Of a DNA stretch of 64,000 nt, positions 54,984 through 63,308 are shown piece after piece. The DNA lies in assembly GCA_030068525.1 (NCBI GenBank), contig JASJOS010000010.1, positions 62,001 through 126,000 of the forward strand, given 5' to 3'. The notes below the pieces were generated by a model. The model made no database searches, was not told the DNA's origin, and saw only the letters and a list, made by a program, of their open reading frames with translations. Position 1 is the first letter of the stretch, and every line of letters begins with the position of its first letter. A program made the position numbers and the translations under genes. The DNA is from Xanthocytophaga flava. Its GTDB lineage: Bacteria; Bacteroidota; Bacteroidia; Cytophagales; 172606-1.

Positions 54984-57980
54984 TTATTCTCCGGTTCCCT
55001 GCATCTCTAGTTGAATCTTTACTGTTTCTATGCTTACTTGGCAAACACGTTTAAGGAGATCAATAACAGACGTTTTATAATCCGCAAATCGATAGGTATT
55101 AAATTTCTCCGCTATTGTAGGATCTTTGGGTTTTGATTCTTTATATTGATCTAATACCCATTCTAATGCACTACGATTTCCCAACTTATACTCCCATGCT
55201 TCTTTTGGTATCTCAGTCAGAATAGTACTCTCATCTATCTCAATACTTCCACTCTCTTTTATAGCCTTCAGCTTTGGTTTTGGATTCTCTTTCACGATGT
55301 GTTTTTCTTGTAGAGGGTAAAGGTCTACTGCTTCGTAGTTGATATGTAGATCCATTAATTGCTTACCCCATTGAGACCATTGAAAGAAATCTCGGTAAAG
55401 GGGGATATGTGGAAAATTATTTTTTAAATTTAGTTTATATTTCTCTTTATACTTAGGATTATACAATACTGCATATACATAATAAAAAATATCTTCTTTT
55501 GTTATATATATGCCATAATATGAATTAAATTTACTTAATGCCCAGTCAGTGACATTTTCTTTGCAGGAAGAACTTTCATCATAATAATATAATGAAAAGC
55601 ACTGAGTTTTTTCAAGAAGATCAAAGCTAAAGATTGTATTAACTCCTAAAACAGAAAAACATTTACTACTACCTAAGCCAGAAATAGAAATTATCTTATT
55701 AAAATAATTTAATTTTTTCCCAAATAGAGAGTAGTGATTAGAGGTTAATCTATCTGAGAACCCTTTTTCCGAATAATAATTCTTCAACACAAATGGCCTG
55801 TACAAATACTTAGTAATATGTGCAGGTTCAAATAAAAAAGTATTCTTTCTTTTAAAATAGTTTTTTAAACCTGCACTCCATTTAATTGAGTAGTCTAATT
55901 TGTTGACTTCTTTTGATTGATTATATGTTGAAATAAAATACTTTATTTTGTTTGTGAGATTACCTTTATCAAAATCAAATACCCATTCATCTCTAGCAGT
56001 GTTAACACCATTTGTATTTAATTTAAATATTCCTTCTATTTTCTTATCTGGAATAGTTAATAATGGTACTAAGTCATTAAATCCATTTTCGTCTGCTATA
56101 TTTATCCAATTATTATTTTGATCAGGACGTACAATTTCAAATGATATTTTTTCAATAGGATTTTCTGTTAACCATTGTAACTTTTCCTCTTTTTTCCACT
56201 CATCAGGAAGAGAGATATATTTAATCTGGCATTTCTGATTTTCTGTTGCAGAATCTTTAATCAAGAACATCAAAGCAACTCCTGTCTGAATTCCAAAAAC
56301 ATTATGCATTGTTCCTGATATTCTAGGATTAGCACGCACATCACTTTGTGTATCAATGATATAACAATAAGAAAAATCAGTTTCAATACATTTCCTGAAT
56401 CCATCAAATGTTCGACTGTCAATGAAAGACCGATTAGTAATAAATGCTATTATACCTCTGTCATTTAATCTATCCATTGCCCAACGGTAAAAGCGAGCAT
56501 ACATATCATAAACTTTTGTCTTCTGTGCTGTGCTATTCTTAATAAATGTTGCCTTAATACGCTTATCTATTTCTTTGTATTCACGATTTTTATTGTTGTC
56601 ATTCTCGTTCTGTTGATTCGCATTATATGGAGGGTTACCAATAACAACTGATATCTTCCGTTCATTCTGTCTTTGAATCCGCTCTGCATTTTCAACACTA
56701 ATTCCAAAAAGTTCTCCTTGTTTTCCTGCATAGCCTATTCCTGCTGTATTATCTAGTGTATCAACAAAACATATATTCTTAAACTCTTCATATTTCCCTA
56801 CTCTTTGCTTATAGGTATACTCAATGTTAAGATTAGCAATATAGTAAGGCAAAATAGATACTTCATTGGCGTGTATTTCATTAAGGTATTTATAACGAAT
56901 TTGCTCTTTAGGCAGGTAATCTATTAACTCCGCAATATAGGTGCCTGTACCTGTTGCAGGATCCAGAATCTCAACTCCCCTATCTCCCAGCATCCGACCA
57001 AAATGCTTTCCAAGCAAGTAGTCGGTGCTCTGGATCATAAAACGCACTATTTCATTTGGAGTATAGACTACTCCCAGACGATCCGCTCCTTTTGGATTGT
57101 ATGCTTTGTAAAAATTCTCATATATGATCTTCAGGAAGTTTTGCTTTTCATGATGATCTGCAATAGCAGCTGCTTGAGCTTTAATGTATCCATAGTAAGG
57201 ACGTACTTCTTCTAATGTACTTCTCTTTACGGTGCCTGTAAAAAAGGTATCCTCTACCTTTTTTAATTCACGAGCAATGTTATTTTCTGAGTGGAATTGT
57301 GATTCTTCAAAAATAGTCAGAAAGATCTCTTCAGTCAAAATATGCTGAATCAACATTTCGCGGACATCATCAGCTTTTACTGCTGAATTAATGTACTTGC
57401 GACATACCTCCAGGAATTGGATACGGGCTTGCTGAAAGGCAAGGTTTGTTATAGATTCATTATCAATGGTCTCTCTTAATACATTAACAATTGCAGGGAT
57501 ATGTTGCTTGAATTGTTCTATAGCTTGACGAAAACTGCGAACTTCAGGACGTTCATAAGCAAGGAATGTTTTCAGTAGTTCATCCAGAGCACCTGCATCA
57601 CGCATTGGTATACGTAAAGTAGGTTTACTGCCTTGATAAAGGATAGCAGTATCAGCATCTTCAAATATGATATTATCCTGAGGATAGCCTTTTTCAAACT
57701 TCTTATTTACTTCTTCATCTAGGTTGTCAAAGATATCTTTGCTCTCCCAATATCCCCAATCCAAACGAAGCATATCTTTAACAGTCCCATCTGGTCTGAC
57801 TATTTTCCCTAAAGCAGTTTTATAATCTAATTCAGGGATTAGTAACAAGTTTTTATGCTTACAGTATTCGTTTAGTAGGTTCTGGAAGGCTCCACGTATT
57901 GCTGTTTCTTTTTTGGTACCACCATAACGGATAATCTTTTCAAGATCAGAATGATATTGTTTAACAAGTTGAATAGACAT
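54984..57980 (-). CDS. Type ISP/IIG restriction-modification-like enzyme
   Basis: 998 aa. N-terminal PD-(D/E)xK-like nuclease: RPDGTVKDMLRLDWGYWESKD (about 60-80). Then a helical linker and an N6-adenine methyltransferase: GVVYTPNEIVRFMIQST, motif I EILDPATGTGTYIAEL (about 338-353), motif IV VVIGNPPYN (about 443-451). The C-terminal half resembles the type ISP specificity domain (YNPKYKEKYKLNLKNNFPHIPL, QLMDLHINYEAVDLYPL). Full type ISP enzymes (about 1600 aa) also have a helicase, which is missing. It would thus be a single-chain enzyme that modifies and cuts DNA, a defence or anti-competition cargo of the element. The middle part (55400-56600) is more AT-rich. Confidence 0.82.
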   Translation of the reverse strand: MSIQLVKQYHSDLEKIIRYGGTKKETAIRGAFQNLLNEYCKHKNLLLIPELDYKTALGKIVRPDGTVKDMLRLDWGYWESKDIFDNLDEEVNKKFEKGYPQDNIIFEDADTAILYQGSKPTLRIPMRDAGALDELLKTFLAYERPEVRSFRQAIEQFKQHIPAIVNVLRETIDNESITNLAFQQARIQFLEVCRKYINSAVKADDVREMLIQHILTEEIFLTIFEESQFHSENNIARELKKVEDTFFTGTVKRSTLEEVRPYYGYIKAQAAAIADHHEKQNFLKIIYENFYKAYNPKGADRLGVVYTPNEIVRFMIQSTDYLLGKHFGRMLGDRGVEILDPATGTGTYIAELIDYLPKEQIRYKYLNEIHANEVSILPYYIANLNIEYTYKQRVGKYEEFKNICFVDTLDNTAGIGYAGKQGELFGISVENAERIQRQNERKISVVIGNPPYNANQQNENDNNKNREYKEIDKRIKATFIKNSTAQKTKVYDMYARFYRWAMDRLNDRGIIAFITNRSFIDSRTFDGFRKCIETDFSYCYIIDTQSDVRANPRISGTMHNVFGIQTGVALMFLIKDSATENQKCQIKYISLPDEWKKEEKLQWLTENPIEKISFEIVRPDQNNNWINIADENGFNDLVPLLTIPDKKIEGIFKLNTNGVNTARDEWVFDFDKGNLTNKIKYFISTYNQSKEVNKLDYSIKWSAGLKNYFKRKNTFLFEPAHITKYLYRPFVLKNYYSEKGFSDRLTSNHYSLFGKKLNYFNKIISISGLGSSKCFSVLGVNTIFSFDLLEKTQCFSLYYYDESSSCKENVTDWALSKFNSYYGIYITKEDIFYYVYAVLYNPKYKEKYKLNLKNNFPHIPLYRDFFQWSQWGKQLMDLHINYEAVDLYPLQEKHIVKENPKPKLKAIKESGSIEIDESTILTEIPKEAWEYKLGNRSALEWVLDQYKESKPKDPTIAEKFNTYRFADYKTSVIDLLKRVCQVSIETVKIQLEMQGTGE

Positions 57981-58297
57981 ACCTATAGGATTATAATTAA
58001 TCTCTTGATGAATTTAAAATCGTAGTTTAGGTATGGTAAGTGCTAAAAGAAGAAAAAAGGATTGATAGTTACTTAACAAACTGAAAAAGAGCAATATGTA
58101 AATAAAATATATTATTACGTCTGCTAAAAATCTGCATTTATTAAAAAAATGATATATTGCCGCGTGTTATAGGATATAACCATGTATGTAACAATCTGTT
58201 TAGCAATGTTTTGACTTGATATATTACATAGTAGGTTACATTTTTATTAGTTTTAAAGGTTACATTTCGATCAAATACTGCTTGTCCATCTAAGATT
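57981..58297. other. Gene-free stretch
   Basis: 317 bp. A small inverted repeat GTTATAGGATATAAC (58165-58179) and a repeated GGTTACATTT (58223 and 58257 region) are the only features. Probably the control region of the two divergent genes. Confidence 0.45.
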
Positions 58298-58663
58298 ATG
58301 GTTATACAAGAGCCTATCTATGTACTTCTCAGTCCTGAAGACATTAAGAAAATTGCAATAGAAGTTACTAAGATGCTGCGTGCCAGGGATTATGGTAATC
58401 TGGGTATAGAGGCACATCCTAACGATTTCCTGACAGCGAAAAGAGCCGCTGAATATCTGGGATTTGCTCCATCTACAATTCGAAAGATGACATCAAACAA
58501 AGAACTGCCCTATTACAAACCTAGAGGGGGACGGGTGCTATTCCTTAAATCAGAACTAGACGACTGGATACGAAAAGAAAGAGTGAAATCTTTTGAGGAG
58601 ATTGAGACAGAAGCGGCTACGTATGTTACTTTGAGTTCGATGGGAACAAAACGCAAAGGCTAA
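58298..58663 (+). CDS. Excisionase-type HTH protein
   Basis: 121 aa. FLTAKRAAEYLGFAPSTIRKMTSNKELPYYKP, then GRVLFLKSELDDWI, a standard MerR/excisionase HTH. N-terminal helix (LLSPEDIKKIAIEVTKMLR) resembles that of the HTH at 53967 (HPDDIKLIAEEVVKLL). Divergent from the restriction gene. May regulate it or be involved in excision. Confidence 0.82.
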   Translation: MVIQEPIYVLLSPEDIKKIAIEVTKMLRARDYGNLGIEAHPNDFLTAKRAAEYLGFAPSTIRKMTSNKELPYYKPRGGRVLFLKSELDDWIRKERVKSFEEIETEAATYVTLSSMGTKRKG

Positions 58664-58672
58664 GTTTGGAGT

Positions 58673-58700
58673 AATATACCTCAAAGTGTTGAGGTATATT
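58673..58700. terminator. Hairpin between convergent genes
   Basis: 12-bp arms AATATACCTCAA and TTGAGGTATATT around AGTG, between the HTH and LRR genes. Suits a bidirectional terminator. Confidence 0.65.
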
Positions 58701-58746
58701 TATAAAAAGACATCTTTTGTCAGGTAAGAGTGTAAAAATATCTGAA

Positions 58747-59409
58747 TTACCAATCAATAATGTCTATATGTAAGTCTGGCCGGTGTTGCTGCAGTGCCTC
58801 TACATTTGCTTCAGTAAAATAAGTATTTGTAAGATCAAGTACCCTCAATTTTGGTAATTGTTGGAAAAGAGGCACGGAAGCTGTACTAATGTTGGTATCA
58901 TGCAAACTGAGATCTTCCAGACTTTTCATAGTGGACAGACTTTTTAGGGTTTTATCATTGATGTATGTCTCACCCAGAAATAAGCTGGTAAGTTTCTCTA
59001 ACCGTGAAAGCTGGTTAAGTGTTGTGCCTTTGACTTTGGTTGTGTTAAGCCATAAAGATTTTAAGTCCTTAAAACTCGCAATGGTTTTTATTGCCCGATC
59101 AGTGATGTTAGTCTGTCTCAGATTTAAGTGAACAAGCTTTTTTAGGCTGCTTAGATGTTCTATTCCTTCATCAGTAATCGAAGTAGCATCTAAATGGAGA
59201 GATCGCAAATCGGTTAATTTGCCTATCTTTTCCAGCCATTTATCATTGATCTCTCTTCTATGGGATAGACACAGAAAAATGATTTCATCTGGATTCTCAT
59301 CTTCTTCCAATGGTTCTTTCCAATAATCTACACCTTCTCTATTAGTCATTATCCACCAATCGTTAGCGCGTATTTCATCAATAATGCTTTGTTGTTCTTG
59401 GTTATACAT
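58747..59409 (-). CDS. Leucine-rich-repeat protein
   Basis: 220 aa. After an N-terminal part (NDWWIMTNREGVDYW), LRRs begin: LTDLRSLHLDATSITDEGIEHL, LKKLVHLNLRQTNITD, LKSLWLNTTKV, LTSLFLGETYIND, LEDLSLHDTNIS and LRVLDLTNTYF. At least six repeats of the RI/GALA type, no signal or TM. Role unknown, probably protein binding. Located within the cargo. Confidence 0.88.
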   Translation of the reverse strand: MYNQEQQSIIDEIRANDWWIMTNREGVDYWKEPLEEDENPDEIIFLCLSHRREINDKWLEKIGKLTDLRSLHLDATSITDEGIEHLSSLKKLVHLNLRQTNITDRAIKTIASFKDLKSLWLNTTKVKGTTLNQLSRLEKLTSLFLGETYINDKTLKSLSTMKSLEDLSLHDTNISTASVPLFQQLPKLRVLDLTNTYFTEANVEALQQHRPDLHIDIIDW

Positions 59410-59609
59410 TATTATACTATTTATTACGACGAAGATTTTTATTTGTCTAGAAGATCAATCCTATAGGCTCCCTATCAATTCAGTACAGGATTGATTTCTT
59501 CACTAACCTTTGTTTACCTGACTAATTCATCAAATAATCTAAGACTTATTAAACCTTATTTAACACAACTTTTTCCATTCTCCCAAAATTAAGAGCATTT
59601 ATTGAGGCA

Positions 59610-60131
59610 TTACAGCTTTTGCCGTTTGTATATTTTTATTTTGTCGCCTAAAATTTTAGAGCTTGGAATTATGATCTTGTCTTCATTTTCATCTTGGATT
59701 ATTGTAGAGTTTAGGCTTATTTCAATCACCTTTCCTTTACTTCCCTGAAATTCTATTGTGTCGTCTATCTTGAAAGGCCTATTGAGGATAAGAAAGATCC
59801 CACTGAATAAATTGCTAAAAATTTGTTGTGAGGCAAATCCTAAAATTAGGGTGGTAGCTCCTGCACCAGCAATCAAAGAATGGGCAAATGTCCGAGTTAT
59901 TGGTAATGTTAATAGTGCCCAACCGAAACCCAGAAAATATACTATTGCGACAATCATGTGCTTTAAAAAAATAAAACTGGTAATATCTACCTGATGCTCT
60001 TTGGTCTTTTCTTCAATTTGTCTTTGAAGAAAGTTTCCAAGTAAAAGGGCAAATAGAATTGTCATCCCAACAATGACGAAAAAGAATATCAGCGATTCCG
60101 TATCTGATACAATCTTTTTTATTTCCTCCAT
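59610..60131 (-). CDS. Short MscS-family mechanosensitive channel
   Basis: 173 aa, shorter than canonical MscS (about 280). Three TM helices: about 14-33, 52-72 and 76-110, the last being the pore helix (LIAGAGATTLILGFASQQIFSNLFSGIFLILNRPFK) with the Gly/Ala pattern of MscS. The beta domain starts (IDDTIEFQGSKGKVIEISLNSTIIQDENEDKIIIPSS) and ends soon after. It probably releases solutes on osmotic shock. It may be truncated at the C-terminal vestibule. Confidence 0.85.
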   Translation of the reverse strand: MEEIKKIVSDTESLIFFFVIVGMTILFALLLGNFLQRQIEEKTKEHQVDITSFIFLKHMIVAIVYFLGFGWALLTLPITRTFAHSLIAGAGATTLILGFASQQIFSNLFSGIFLILNRPFKIDDTIEFQGSKGKVIEISLNSTIIQDENEDKIIIPSSKILGDKIKIYKRQKL

Positions 60132-60349
60132 TTTATGGTAGTGTATTAAAGTTGTTTACAGGTTCTAAAAGACAGTATTGATAAAAAAGCAATCAGAGTA
60201 CAGAGTAGCATGCATCAGAGCTGTCTTGGTGATCATATTAGCGAAACTTAAGTTACTGTTTCTGACAATTTCCTACAGTTATCTATATGTTTTTGCTTCA
60301 TTTCTTAATAAGTCTTAAGCAAAGCAAAAACCAATCTCTATATATACAA

Positions 60350-60375
60350 AATAGCCGTACATCTGCACGGCTATT
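60350..60375 (-). terminator. Terminator of the repressor gene
   Basis: AATAGCCGT (60350-60358) pairs with ACGGCTATT (60367-60375); on the minus strand a T-rich run follows. It lies just after the repressor stop codon at 60405. Confidence 0.75.
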
Positions 60376-60404
60376 GTATAATCAACTAACTAATTATTTA
60401 CCCT

Positions 60405-60644
60405 TTAGGCTTTTTTTTGACTACCACACAATTTTGCACGGTATTCATCTAATACTTTACCCATTCCCTTCTCAATAGCAAGAACATTACCTTCTGTTAA
60501 ATAGCGTTTATCAGCTTCTGTTTTTGACAACGTCTTCATTACAGTAGTAAGCGAGATCCCGCTATATTCTGATATTACTTTATTAGTAAGTCGGAATTCC
60601 TCTTGCTGAGCTCGGATTTTTTCTATGCGTTGTTTTAGGTCCAT
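60405..60644 (-). CDS. Phage-repressor-like HTH protein
   Basis: 79 aa. FRLTNKVISEYSGISLTTVMKTLSKTEADKRYL is an HTH of the lambda-repressor/Cro type; short, no protease domain. Divergent from the small-gene block at 60806. The two TAACATAAA palindromes between them are candidate operators. Probably the immunity switch of the element. Confidence 0.78.
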   Translation of the reverse strand: MDLKQRIEKIRAQQEEFRLTNKVISEYSGISLTTVMKTLSKTEADKRYLTEGNVLAIEKGMGKVLDEYRAKLCGSQKKA

Positions 60645-60717
60645 GGGTGTGATTCTTTACAACAAAGGTAAAATAATTCCACCCTTTAACCTAAAAATAT
60701 GTTAATGAAAATTTGGT

Positions 60718-60738
60718 GTTAACATAAATGTATGTTAC
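60718..60738. promoter_or_regulatory. Operator-like palindrome 1
   Basis: Core TAACATAAATGTATGTTA at 60720-60737, an imperfect inverted repeat. Related to the perfect copy at 60782. An extra half-site TATGTTAA lies at 60699. Confidence 0.6.
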
Positions 60739-60747
60739 ATTTGTTCT

Positions 60748-60772
60748 GTGCTTCGTGTAGCACTTCTTTTTT
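60748..60772 (+). terminator. Short hairpin with T-run between the operators
   Basis: GTGCT (60748-60752), loop TCGTGT, AGCAC (60759-60763), then TTCTTTTTT. Might attenuate transcription of the small-gene block. Confidence 0.4.
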
Positions 60773-60781
60773 GCACTTGTT

Positions 60782-60799
60782 TAACATAAATTTATGTTA
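60782..60799. promoter_or_regulatory. Operator-like palindrome 2
   Basis: TAACATAAATTTATGTTA, perfect 18-bp palindrome, immediately before the gene at 60806. Likely repressor binding site. Confidence 0.65.
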
Positions 60800-60805
60800 T
60801 AGACT

Positions 60806-61159
60806 ATGAAGGCTCTCTCCAACTTCCGTTTACTTGTGATGCAAAAAGCCTGGAATATGGTAAAAGAAACAGGTATCTCTATGGCTCAGGCTCTGAAAGA
60901 TGCATGGGCATTAGTGAAGTTACAGGCATTGAAAGCACTCATGAAGGTGGGAGCCGTACTGATTACGTTCCGTAAAATCGACGGAACGGTTACTACTCGT
61001 AAGGCAACCAAAAAAACAGATCTGATACCAGCAGAGAAACACCCTAAGTACGGCAACCGGGAATCTGAATACATCTGGGTGTTACCCTTCTTTGACACAG
61101 AGAAACAAGCCTGGAGAAGCTTAAAAGCAGAAAACCTTATCTCCTTCTCAATCCTATGA
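60806..61159 (+). CDS. WYL_2/DUF2693 SH3-fold protein
   Basis: 117 aa. N-terminal helical part (LVMQKAWNMVKETGISMAQALKDAWALVKLQ), then a small beta-barrel: AVLITFRKIDGTVTTRKATKK, YIWVLPFFDTEKQAWRSLKAENLI. The second half fits the DUF2693/WYL_2 SH3-like fold seen in Bacteroidota element genes. The stop overlaps the next start by 4 bp. Function unknown, perhaps nucleic-acid binding. Confidence 0.72.
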   Translation: MKALSNFRLLVMQKAWNMVKETGISMAQALKDAWALVKLQALKALMKVGAVLITFRKIDGTVTTRKATKKTDLIPAEKHPKYGNRESEYIWVLPFFDTEKQAWRSLKAENLISFSIL

Positions 61160-61350
61160 CAGAAGCTGCACCAATAGCACTGATTGATGAAACACCTGCA
61201 GAATGGGTGTATGAGTATGTTACAGGTAACGACTCAGTTTATATCATCAAGAACAAACGAACAGGCCTAATCAGCTTTGCGCCGGAATCAGTAGCCCGTC
61301 TGCTTGGCTTTGAGAGTACAGAAATCCTAATGCAATCATTTTCACTATAA
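61156..61350 (+). CDS. Hypothetical small protein
   Basis: 64 aa. Overlaps the previous stop (ATGA). EWVYEYVTGNDSVYIIKNKRTGLISFAP suggests a short beta sheet. No family known. Confidence 0.55.
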   Translation: MTEAAPIALIDETPAEWVYEYVTGNDSVYIIKNKRTGLISFAPESVARLLGFESTEILMQSFSL

Positions 61351-61379
61351 TCATTCTTTCACTCTTATTTATTATTCCT

Positions 61380-61676
61380 ATGGAAGCGACAACAGAAACA
61401 ACTCAAAGCCCCGGTATCAGACCATTGAACAGTCCTTATTTTGATAAGGCAAAACTAGAGGCTATTTCCTCTTTACTCGATGAGGATCTTGTTGCAGCAG
61501 CCAAACAGTTAAGCCAGTACAAGGAACTTTTGTTTGCTGCACAACAGATGTTTTATCTTGAATGCAGAGAGGTGTCACCTACTGCTCAGGAAATATTTTC
61601 CCGTCACAATCATTTAGATACCCTGCATCATTTCTTTTCCCAACTGGAAAACATGATTTACACCAACCTGAAATAA
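61380..61676 (+). CDS. Hypothetical protein
   Basis: 98 aa, helical (LEAISSLLDEDLVAAAKQLSQYKELLFAAQQMFY, then LDTLHHFFSQLENMIYTNL). 29 bp after the previous gene. Unknown family, likely in the same transcript. Confidence 0.55.
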   Translation: MEATTETTQSPGIRPLNSPYFDKAKLEAISSLLDEDLVAAAKQLSQYKELLFAAQQMFYLECREVSPTAQEIFSRHNHLDTLHHFFSQLENMIYTNLK

Positions 61677-61716
61677 TTCTCATTCACAAAATTTTGACTC
61701 TTAAAATCTTACTCTC

Positions 61717-62292
61717 ATGCGCGCAGCAAAAACACAATCCAACGTAGCTTCTTCAAGCACAGTTTCTCAAAATACTATTCCTTCTTCTGGTCCGGTTGTA
61801 GATGCAGTTCAGAAAGCCATTCAGCAGGATTCCAGACAGCCGATCATAGATAAACTGATTGGATCTATCCTCAAATATGGCAAAAATGAAACAGAGGCTG
61901 TTTTTGAATTTAACCGATTGCTTACCATGTCTCATGACCGTTTCTGTTATTGTCTGACACTTCCTATTCATACGGGTAATTCAAAATACTTTATGAATAC
62001 CATCAACTTACTGGAAGGGTTTAGGGATTTATCTACACCTGCATACTATGATCAAGACACACAAGGTGTTTTATGCAACTCTGCACAGGATATCGCATTG
62101 CATATTGTTGATTTTTACCTCTCTAGTAAATCGGTTACCTGGGAGAGAATAATACAGTTGCATGCTGAATGGTCTATTGCATTAGAGTTTTACTTAAGCG
62201 CAGTTGCGAGGTCACATGATCAGAAGTTTGAGTTTGTCATAGAGCAAACCCAACCGTTATATGATATTTTACAATCGTTGCTTGCGGAATGA
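61717..62292 (+). CDS. Hypothetical protein
   Basis: 191 aa. Ser/Thr-rich N-terminus, then IIDKLIGSILKYGKNETEAVFEFNRLL and a helical C-terminal half. No recognised family. Part of the right-end small-gene operon. Confidence 0.6.
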   Translation: MRAAKTQSNVASSSTVSQNTIPSSGPVVDAVQKAIQQDSRQPIIDKLIGSILKYGKNETEAVFEFNRLLTMSHDRFCYCLTLPIHTGNSKYFMNTINLLEGFRDLSTPAYYDQDTQGVLCNSAQDIALHIVDFYLSSKSVTWERIIQLHAEWSIALEFYLSAVARSHDQKFEFVIEQTQPLYDILQSLLAE

Positions 62293-62366
62293 TAGTAGGG
62301 AAATGGATAACTTAGATCAGCTCAGAAATGAGCCGGTCTAATTATTCACATTAACTATTTTATTCT

Positions 62367-62579
62367 ATGGACGAACTACTCACATACGATCAGGTAGCCG
62401 AGCTTTTAAAAGTAAAGAAGACCACTGTTAAGAACTGGGCTTCACTTGGCAAGATCCCTAAAACAGGTATTCGTGGACGCTTTTCCCGAAAAGCAATAGA
62501 AGCCTGGATTGAAATGCAACACGTACCATCTGCAATTGAAATCATGAAAGAGAATCTTCGAAACTTTAAACGCAAATGA
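62367..62579 (+). CDS. Small HTH excisionase-like protein
   Basis: 70 aa. YDQVAELLKVKKTTVKNWASLGKIPKT, then FSRKAIEAWIEMQHVPSAIEIMKENL. Closely related to the HTH genes at 53967 and 28423 but without the N-terminal extension. Overlaps the next gene by 4 bp (ATGA). Candidate Xis or regulator at the attR end. Confidence 0.8.
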   Translation: MDELLTYDQVAELLKVKKTTVKNWASLGKIPKTGIRGRFSRKAIEAWIEMQHVPSAIEIMKENLRNFKRK

Positions 62580-62908
62580 CACATTCTATCCTTATCCAAC
62601 TTAACGAAAGCCAGGCAAACACTTTACTTGAGATCCTACAAAAAGGCTTAGCTGCTATTGAGGATGAACGCTACAAAGCTTCTGGTGCAGAGATAAAGCA
62701 GATAATGACAGCTGCACAGCTAAGGGAAGCTTTACATATCTGTCGTTCAACAGAAATCAAGCTTCGTAATAAAGGTATACTCAAGGCAAGGTTCTTAGGC
62801 AAGTTAGTGTATTACATGTGGGATGAGGTAGTAGAGGGATTAAAGCGAAATGATGATGCACTCTTTCCTGTATCTAAAAAGTTAAGGCCTGCTCGCAGAA
62901 CCAGATAA
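62576..62908 (+). CDS. HTH-like hypothetical protein (DUF3853-like)
   Basis: 110 aa. N-terminal beta-helix part (ILIQLNESQANTLLEILQKGL), then MTAAQLREALHICRSTEIKLRNKGILKARFLG-YYMWDEVV, which is an HTH with a wing. Coupled to the HTH gene before it. Last gene before attR. Confidence 0.65.
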   Translation: MTHSILIQLNESQANTLLEILQKGLAAIEDERYKASGAEIKQIMTAAQLREALHICRSTEIKLRNKGILKARFLGKLVYYMWDEVVEGLKRNDDALFPVSKKLRPARRTR

Positions 62909-63017
62909 ATAAAGTAATGTAAAACAACTGATGGCTCAAAAGTGAGTCATCCTACTTCCTCAAAGTTGAGGGATAATGTTCTTTGACTTAGTGGGAATGA
63001 AGGCTAAAAAGTAAAAG

Positions 63018-63039
63018 CACTTTACACTTTACTTTACAC
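63018..63039. repeat. Right arm-type direct repeat
   Basis: 22 bp identical and in the same direction as 36160-36181, 43 bp inside the right att core. Confidence 0.75.
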
Positions 63040-63047
63040 AAAAATAA

Positions 63048-63080
63048 AAATGCCTTAAATTGACGAAATTTAAGGCATTT
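63048..63080 (-). terminator. Replacement terminator of tRNA-Arg supplied by the element
   Basis: Perfect 13-bp stem, 63048-63060 and 63068-63080, loop TGACGAA; on the minus strand followed by TTTTATTTTT. It lies directly after the tRNA 3' end, inside the element. Confidence 0.8.
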
Positions 63081-63081
63081 T

Positions 63082-63098
63082 AGTGCTCCCGAAGGGAG
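63082..63098. repeat. attR core
   Basis: AGTGCTCCCGAAGGGAG, same as 36042-36058, covering the 3' end of the tRNA-Arg gene. Confidence 0.9.
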
Positions 63099-63155
63099 TC
63101 GAACCCCTATCATCAGAACCGGAATCTGACATTCTATCCATTGAACTACGGAAGC
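63084..63155 (-). tRNA. tRNA-Arg (CCG), integration target
   Basis: 72 nt on the minus strand. Acceptor GCTTCCG/CGGGAGC with one T-G pair, discriminator A, anticodon loop TTCCGGT (anticodon CCG), T arm with GGTTCGACTCC. The 3' half is rebuilt by the element after integration, so the tRNA stays functional. Confidence 0.95.
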
Positions 63156-63308
63156 AAATGGAGCGCAAAACTAGGAAAAGTTTTGTAATATGTAAATAGT
63201 AACAAGGTATATTTTTTCTTAGAGCCGTTTTGGGAAGGCAAAGTATAGCCGTCTCTAGTAGAATCTAGAGAAAATTGAAATGAAATCTGAAAGTAGTATG
63301 GTCTATAA

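Larger units (their letters stand above)
36042..63098. mobile_element. Integrated phage-satellite-like element of about 27 kb in tRNA-Arg(CCG)
   Basis: Both ends carry the 17-bp att core, and the left end has a tyrosine integrase as its first gene. A 22-bp direct repeat occurs near each end (36160-36181 and 63018-63039). Content: replication genes, terminase small and large subunits, one large tail-like gene, and cargo. Portal, capsid, protease and most tail genes are not recognisable. It could be a phage satellite, a reduced prophage, or an integrative element that captured a terminase module. Confidence 0.85.

Noticed and set aside
36042-63098. Integrative conjugative element
   Set aside because: No relaxase, TraG/VirD4 or Tra genes are visible; a terminase is present instead.
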